Origin: DATARH01 sp050246595
Lineage (GTDB): Bacteria; Pseudomonadota; Alphaproteobacteria; ATCC43930; CGMCC-115725
DNA: 64,000 nucleotides
Direction of reading: 5' to 3'
Assembly (NCBI GenBank): GCA_050246595.1
Contig: JBFWVT010000001.1
Coordinates: 1 to 64,000 of the forward strand
Made by a program: the position numbers and the translations under genes. Positions 60,670 to 64,000 of the stretch are shown here, piece by piece; the stretch's first letter is position 1; the number at the start of each line of letters is the position of its first letter. Under the pieces are notes generated by a model, which saw only the letters and a list, made by a program, of their open reading frames with translations, did no database searches and was not told the DNA's origin.

Positions 60670-60986
60670 GCGTCGCGTCCTTTTGAGCGATTGGGAGGTC
60701 GGCCGAGCCGAACCACCCCCGTTTCCGCAGGCTCGTCGAATATGAGCAGGAGATCGGGTAGGAATCAATCGACGCTTTGAAGGTCGCGGCCGGTCCGGTT
60801 ATCCCGCCGCCGCGGCGGAACAGGCGCGATGCGCGTTTCGCGACCCGTCCCGGTGCTGTCGGGCTTCCGGCGTAACGAGACGTATTGATCGCAGGCGCAA
60901 AACCCCGTCATCCTGACAAAGGCCGCCGTCCTGGATTGCGCACGGCAACGGCCACCGGGTTCGATCAGGAAAGGGAGGGACGCGAA
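60670..60986. other. 317-base divergent intergenic region
   Basis: No gene. It separates the RidA-like gene from the plus-strand amidase operon and should carry both promoters; I found no convincing boxes. A good ribosome binding site (GGGAGGGA) stands at its right edge. Confidence 0.5.
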
Positions 60987-61181
60987 ATGCCGACCCCGAT
61001 CACCGACCAGGCTTTTGACTTTCTGCTGGCGCGCGCCGGGCTGATTCTCACCGACGCGGAAAAGGCCGATCTCAGAACCGTCGTGGAGGGTATCGCGGCG
61101 ATGGCCGAGCGGGTCAGAAAACCGCGCGGGATCATGGCCGAGCCGGCGCTGACTTACGGTTTTGCCGAGGAGGATCTGTGA
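60987..61181 (+). CDS. Small GatC/AtzG-like (DUF4089-type) subunit
   Basis: A 64-residue helical protein: ITDQAFDFLLARAGLILTDAEKADL, then VVEGIAAMAERVRKPRGIMAEPAL and a short tail. Two helices with an L-x-L-x-x-A/D-x-x-x-x-L pattern and a final EPA-x-x-Y/F segment resemble AtzG and GatC, small proteins that wrap around an amidase partner. GGGAGG lies 9 bases before the ATG. Its stop overlaps the amidase start by one base (TGATG), so equal production is likely. The likeness is by pattern only; the family name needs a profile search. Confidence 0.7.
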   Translation: MPTPITDQAFDFLLARAGLILTDAEKADLRTVVEGIAAMAERVRKPRGIMAEPALTYGFAEEDL

Positions 61182-62569
61182 TGGAAGCGATCCCGACGAT
61201 TGCCGAAGCGGCACGGCGGATCGCCGCCAAGGAACTGTCGCCGGTCGAGCTGACAAAAGCCTGCCTCGATCGGGTCCGGGCGCTCGACAACCGGCTGCAC
61301 GCGTTCTACCACGTCACCGAGGAGCGGGCGCTGGCCGAGGCGCGCGCCGCCGAGACGCTGATTATGGCGCGCGGTCCGTCGGGGCCGCTGCACGGCATCC
61401 CGATCGGCCTCAAGGACATTGTCGATACCAAGGGCATCCCGACGACCTGCGGGTCGAAGCTGCTGCAAGACAATATCCCGGCCGAGGACGCGACTTGCGC
61501 CACAAGGCTGGCCGCCGCCGGGACGGTGCTGATCGGCAAATTGACGACGCATGAATTCGCCGATGGCGGTCCCTCGTTCGACCTGCCGGCGCCGCCGGCG
61601 CGCAACCCGTGGAACCCCGACCATTTCACCGCCGGCAGCAGCAGCGGCACCGGCGCGGCGGTCGCCAGCGGCATGATCCTGTGCGGCATCGGCACCGACA
61701 CCGGCGGCTCGATCCGCGGCCCGGCCGCTTTGTGCGGCATTGCCGGGCTGAAGCCGACCTATGGTCTGGTCAGCCGCGCCGGGGTCGCGCCGGCCGCCTT
61801 TACGCTCGACCATATCGGTCCGATGGCGTGGACGGCCGAGGATTGCGCGATCATGTTGCAGGCTCTCGCCGGTCACGACAAGCGCGACCCGGCAAGCGCC
61901 AACCGGCCCATCCCCGATTACCGCGCCGCGCTGGGCGGCGGCATCAAGGGGCTGCGGATCGGAATCATCCACCATTTCCATGAGATCGACAACAAGGTCG
62001 GCGACGGCACGCAACGCGGCATCACCGAAGCGATCGCCGCGTTCCGCGATCTCGGCGCCGAAATCCGCGAGGTGCAACTGTCGCCGTTGCAGGATTGGGC
62101 GGCGTGCGGCTCGCTGATCTCGATCACCGAGCGCGCCGCGGCCTACGAGGAATGGGCGCGGACACGGCTGCCCGATTTCGGCGAGCGGCTGCGCCGCCGG
62201 CTGATGCTCAGCGCGTTTGTGTCGGGGGTGGATTATGTGCAGGCGGTGCGGCGGCGGCGCGAGTTGCGCGCCGAATTGCAGGCGGCGATGGCCGATCTCG
62301 ACCTCGTGCTGACCGCAGTGTTTCCGAATGAGGCGCCGCGGATCGACGCCGTCTCCGCATGGGATACGTTCGCCCCGGCGAGCTTTATGATGCCGTTCAA
62401 CGTCGCCGGCTACCCGGCAATGTCGGTATGCGCCGGGTTCGGCGCCGGCGGTCTGCCGGTGGCGATCCAGCTCGTCGGCAAGCCGTTTCAGGAAACCACC
62501 GTGCTGCGCGCCGCCGATGCGTTCGAAAAGGCGACGCCGCATCGCGACCGCCGCCCCGACCTCGGCTGA
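61181..62569 (+). CDS. Amidase signature enzyme (AtzE/GatA-like)
   Basis: A 462-residue amidase. The Ser-cis-Ser-Lys triad is complete: Lys78 in GLKDIVDTKG, Ser153 in AGSSSGTGAAVASG and Ser177 in GTDTGGSIRGPAA. The C-terminal half is GLPVAIQLVG, as usual. Start is the ATG at 61181; a GTG one codon earlier is possible. The upstream 64-residue GatC/AtzG-like protein is coupled to it, as in the AtzE-AtzG (1-carboxybiuret hydrolase) and GatA-GatC pairs. No GatB is near, so tRNA amidation is unlikely; a small amide or biuret-like substrate is more probable. Confidence 0.92.
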   Translation: MEAIPTIAEAARRIAAKELSPVELTKACLDRVRALDNRLHAFYHVTEERALAEARAAETLIMARGPSGPLHGIPIGLKDIVDTKGIPTTCGSKLLQDNIPAEDATCATRLAAAGTVLIGKLTTHEFADGGPSFDLPAPPARNPWNPDHFTAGSSSGTGAAVASGMILCGIGTDTGGSIRGPAALCGIAGLKPTYGLVSRAGVAPAAFTLDHIGPMAWTAEDCAIMLQALAGHDKRDPASANRPIPDYRAALGGGIKGLRIGIIHHFHEIDNKVGDGTQRGITEAIAAFRDLGAEIREVQLSPLQDWAACGSLISITERAAAYEEWARTRLPDFGERLRRRLMLSAFVSGVDYVQAVRRRRELRAELQAAMADLDLVLTAVFPNEAPRIDAVSAWDTFAPASFMMPFNVAGYPAMSVCAGFGAGGLPVAIQLVGKPFQETTVLRAADAFEKATPHRDRRPDLG

Positions 62570-62630
62570 CGAGACGACCCGGCGGCTTCCGATCGGTGCG
62601 CTCTTCGCGAAGCGAGGGATTGAGGAGCCG

Positions 62631-63548
62631 ATGCCCCTGCACCGACGCGCTTTCCTGAAGGGCGGCCTTGCGGCAATCGCGGCGGCGGGGCTGCCGGGTT
62701 TCGCACCTCGCGCCGAGACCGCCCGGCCGGCGATGCGTGTGATCCCGTCCTCGGGCGAGGCCGTCCCGGCGGTCGGTCTCGGCACCTGGATCACCTTCAA
62801 TGTCGGCACGGACCCGGTGCTGCTTGCCGAGTCCGTCGCGGTCATGGCCGCCTTTTTCGCGGCGGGCGGAACGGTGATCGATTCCTCGCCGATGTACGGC
62901 TCGTCGCAGGACACGGTGGGTCATGGTCTGGCAAAGCTCGGACATCCGCCGGTATTCGCGGCCGAAAAGGTTTGGACGCCGGCCGGCGGCAGTGGCAGCG
63001 AGCAGGTCGCGGCCTCGCGGCGCAAATGGGGCGTGCCGCGCTTTGATCTGATGCAGGTGCATAATCTGGTGGACTGGCGCGAGCATCTGGAGACGCTGTT
63101 CGCGATGAAGCAAGCTGGCGAGATCCGGCATGTCGGCATCACCACCTCGCACGGGAGCCGGCACGAGCTGCTCGAACGGATCATGCGCGAGCACCCGATC
63201 GATTTTGTGCAGCTCACCTACAATATCCTCGACCGGGAGCCGGAGCAGCGATTGCTGCCGCTGGCACGCGACCGCGGCATCGCGGTGATGGTCAACCGGC
63301 CGTTCCGCCAGAAGGCGCTGATCCGCCGGCTCGAGGGCAGGGCGCTGCCGGGCTGGGCGGGCGAGATCGGTGCTGCGAGCTGGGCTCAGTACATCCTGAA
63401 ATTTATCCTCTCTCATCCTTCGGTCACTGTCGCGATCCCGGCCACCACCCGGATCGATCATGTCCGCGAAAACATGGAAGCGGCGGCGGGTCCGCTGCCG
63501 GACGAGGCGATGCGCCGGCGCATGACGGCCCATATCCGCGATCTCTGA
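62631..63548 (+). CDS. Aldo/keto reductase with twin-arginine-type signal
   Basis: A 305-residue protein. The N-terminus MPLHRRAFLKGGLAAIAAAGLPG is a twin-arginine-like export signal (RR-x-F-L-K). The body is an aldo/keto reductase barrel: VPAVGLGTWITFNVG, GTVIDSSPMYGSSQ (Asp and Tyr of the active site), DLMQVHNLVDW (His), HVGITTSHGSRHELLE and QLTYNILDREPEQRLLP. Periplasmic AKRs with Tat signals are a known subgroup. GAGGAG precedes the ATG at 62631, 61 bases after the amidase stop. The stop overlaps the start of the next gene (TGATG). Confidence 0.92.
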   Translation: MPLHRRAFLKGGLAAIAAAGLPGFAPRAETARPAMRVIPSSGEAVPAVGLGTWITFNVGTDPVLLAESVAVMAAFFAAGGTVIDSSPMYGSSQDTVGHGLAKLGHPPVFAAEKVWTPAGGSGSEQVAASRRKWGVPRFDLMQVHNLVDWREHLETLFAMKQAGEIRHVGITTSHGSRHELLERIMREHPIDFVQLTYNILDREPEQRLLPLARDRGIAVMVNRPFRQKALIRRLEGRALPGWAGEIGAASWAQYILKFILSHPSVTVAIPATTRIDHVRENMEAAAGPLPDEAMRRRMTAHIRDL

Positions 63549-64000
63549 TGCGGGAGTGGTGGACCTACCGGCCGGGGGACTTCCTGCTGTTCTCCCCGCG
63601 CGCCTATTGGCGGCTATTCGAGCTGACAAACGAGGCGCTCTGGCCGCTGCAAATCCCGGTGCTGCTGCTCGGCGCCGCGATCCTGGTGCTGCTCTTCCGC
63701 CCGCCGGCCTGGACCGACCGGGCCATCCCGGCCGTTCTCGCCGCCGCCTGGCTCTCCGTATCCGTCGGATTTCTGTGGACGCGCTATGCCGCGATCAACT
63801 GGGTCGCAGTGTATTTCGTGCCGGTCTTTATCGGCGAGGCGCTGCTGTTGCTCTGGTTCGGGACCGGGCGCGGCCGGCTCGCTTTTGCCGCCCGGCGCGG
63901 CGTGGCGGGGGTGATCGGGATCGCGCTCTATGTCTATGCCCTGGCGCTGCACCCGCTGGTGGCGCCTGTCGCGGGACGACCGCTGCAAGCGGCGGAACTT
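63548..64000 (+). CDS. Multi-pass membrane protein, DUF6064-like (partial, runs off window)
   Basis: An open frame of 151 codons from an ATG that overlaps the aldo/keto reductase stop by one base, reaching the end of the window without a stop. It begins REWWTYRPGDFLLFSPRAYW and has at least four hydrophobic segments (IPVLLLGAAILVLLF, AIPAVLAAAWLSVSVGFLW, VAVYFVPVFIGEALLLLWF and VAGVIGIALYVYALAL). The opening and the helix order resemble DUF6064 proteins, of unknown function. Coupling to the AKR suggests a membrane partner. Confidence 0.75.
   Translation, partial: MREWWTYRPGDFLLFSPRAYWRLFELTNEALWPLQIPVLLLGAAILVLLFRPPAWTDRAIPAVLAAAWLSVSVGFLWTRYAAINWVAVYFVPVFIGEALLLLWFGTGRGRLAFAARRGVAGVIGIALYVYALALHPLVAPVAGRPLQAAEL

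Noticed and set aside
61154..63629. 586- and 410-codon minus-strand frames
   Set aside because: Antisense to the amidase and aldo/keto reductase, which carry full active-site motifs.

Overview
The window is a GC-rich (roughly two-thirds G+C), gene-dense stretch of a bacterial chromosome, most likely an alphaproteobacterium of the Rhodospirillales kind. Pointers are a UbiK-YbjN-ProC cluster, a phasin with a TGC-rich operator, EcfG-type promoter sequences, a speF-like leader RNA before a decarboxylase gene, and two PEP-CTERM proteins. I see no rRNA, tRNA, CRISPR array, phage or insertion sequence. Gene names rest on reading motifs by eye; no search was run.

Layout. 1-7.4 kb: the end of ubiA, two SDR dehydrogenases, a PfkB sugar kinase, GNAT, tandem UspA, Fe-type alcohol dehydrogenase, VOC, CMD and DUF962 proteins (sugar and small-molecule catabolism). 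7.5-17.6 kb: asd, half of a Yej-type peptide ABC transporter (YejE, YejF), a flavin monooxygenase, a LysR regulator facing a DUF1127/cupin pair across a palindrome, a FAD-Rieske fusion oxidoreductase and a CinA/PncC-nucleotidyltransferase fusion. 17.7-21.7 kb: thrC, a small conserved protein, cytochrome c, folD and a secreted protein.

21.7-32.6 kb (minus strand): a carbohydrate block with tal-pgi fusion, DUF2283/gnd, zwf, rpe, rpiA and a HAD phosphatase, tightly packed with short overlaps, preceded by gntK, a TrpF-like protein and an ornithine/lysine-type decarboxylase behind a structured leader. Together these genes cover the oxidative and non-oxidative pentose phosphate pathway. 32.7-39.1 kb: SDR, Ldh-family dehydrogenase, phasin, then ubiK-ybjN-proC-tetR and a flavin-dependent oxidoreductase. 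39.4-42.2 kb: an adenylate cyclase-TPR protein and a TPR paralogue of its C-terminus.

42.8-50.5 kb: AI-2E family transporter behind an EcfG-type promoter, MetE-like methyltransferase, rfbB, a tandem pair of PEP-CTERM proteins, and a large alpha/beta hydrolase. The PEP-CTERM pair is the most striking part: each copy has a near-consensus sigma-54 promoter, one 17-bp site 64 bp upstream of it and an inverted copy of that site 146 bp further on, with the same geometry in both. 50.5-57 kb: siroheme/sulfite assimilation (cobA-like SUMT, Lrp/AsnC regulator, a degenerate SUMT-like protein, cysI) and monomeric isocitrate dehydrogenase, next to what looks like the C-terminal relic of a classical dimeric icd. 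57-64 kb: LOG-family protein, LysM protein, small VOC, DUF1428 and RidA proteins, then a GatC/AtzG-like small protein coupled to an amidase, an aldo/keto reductase and a membrane protein cut by the window end.
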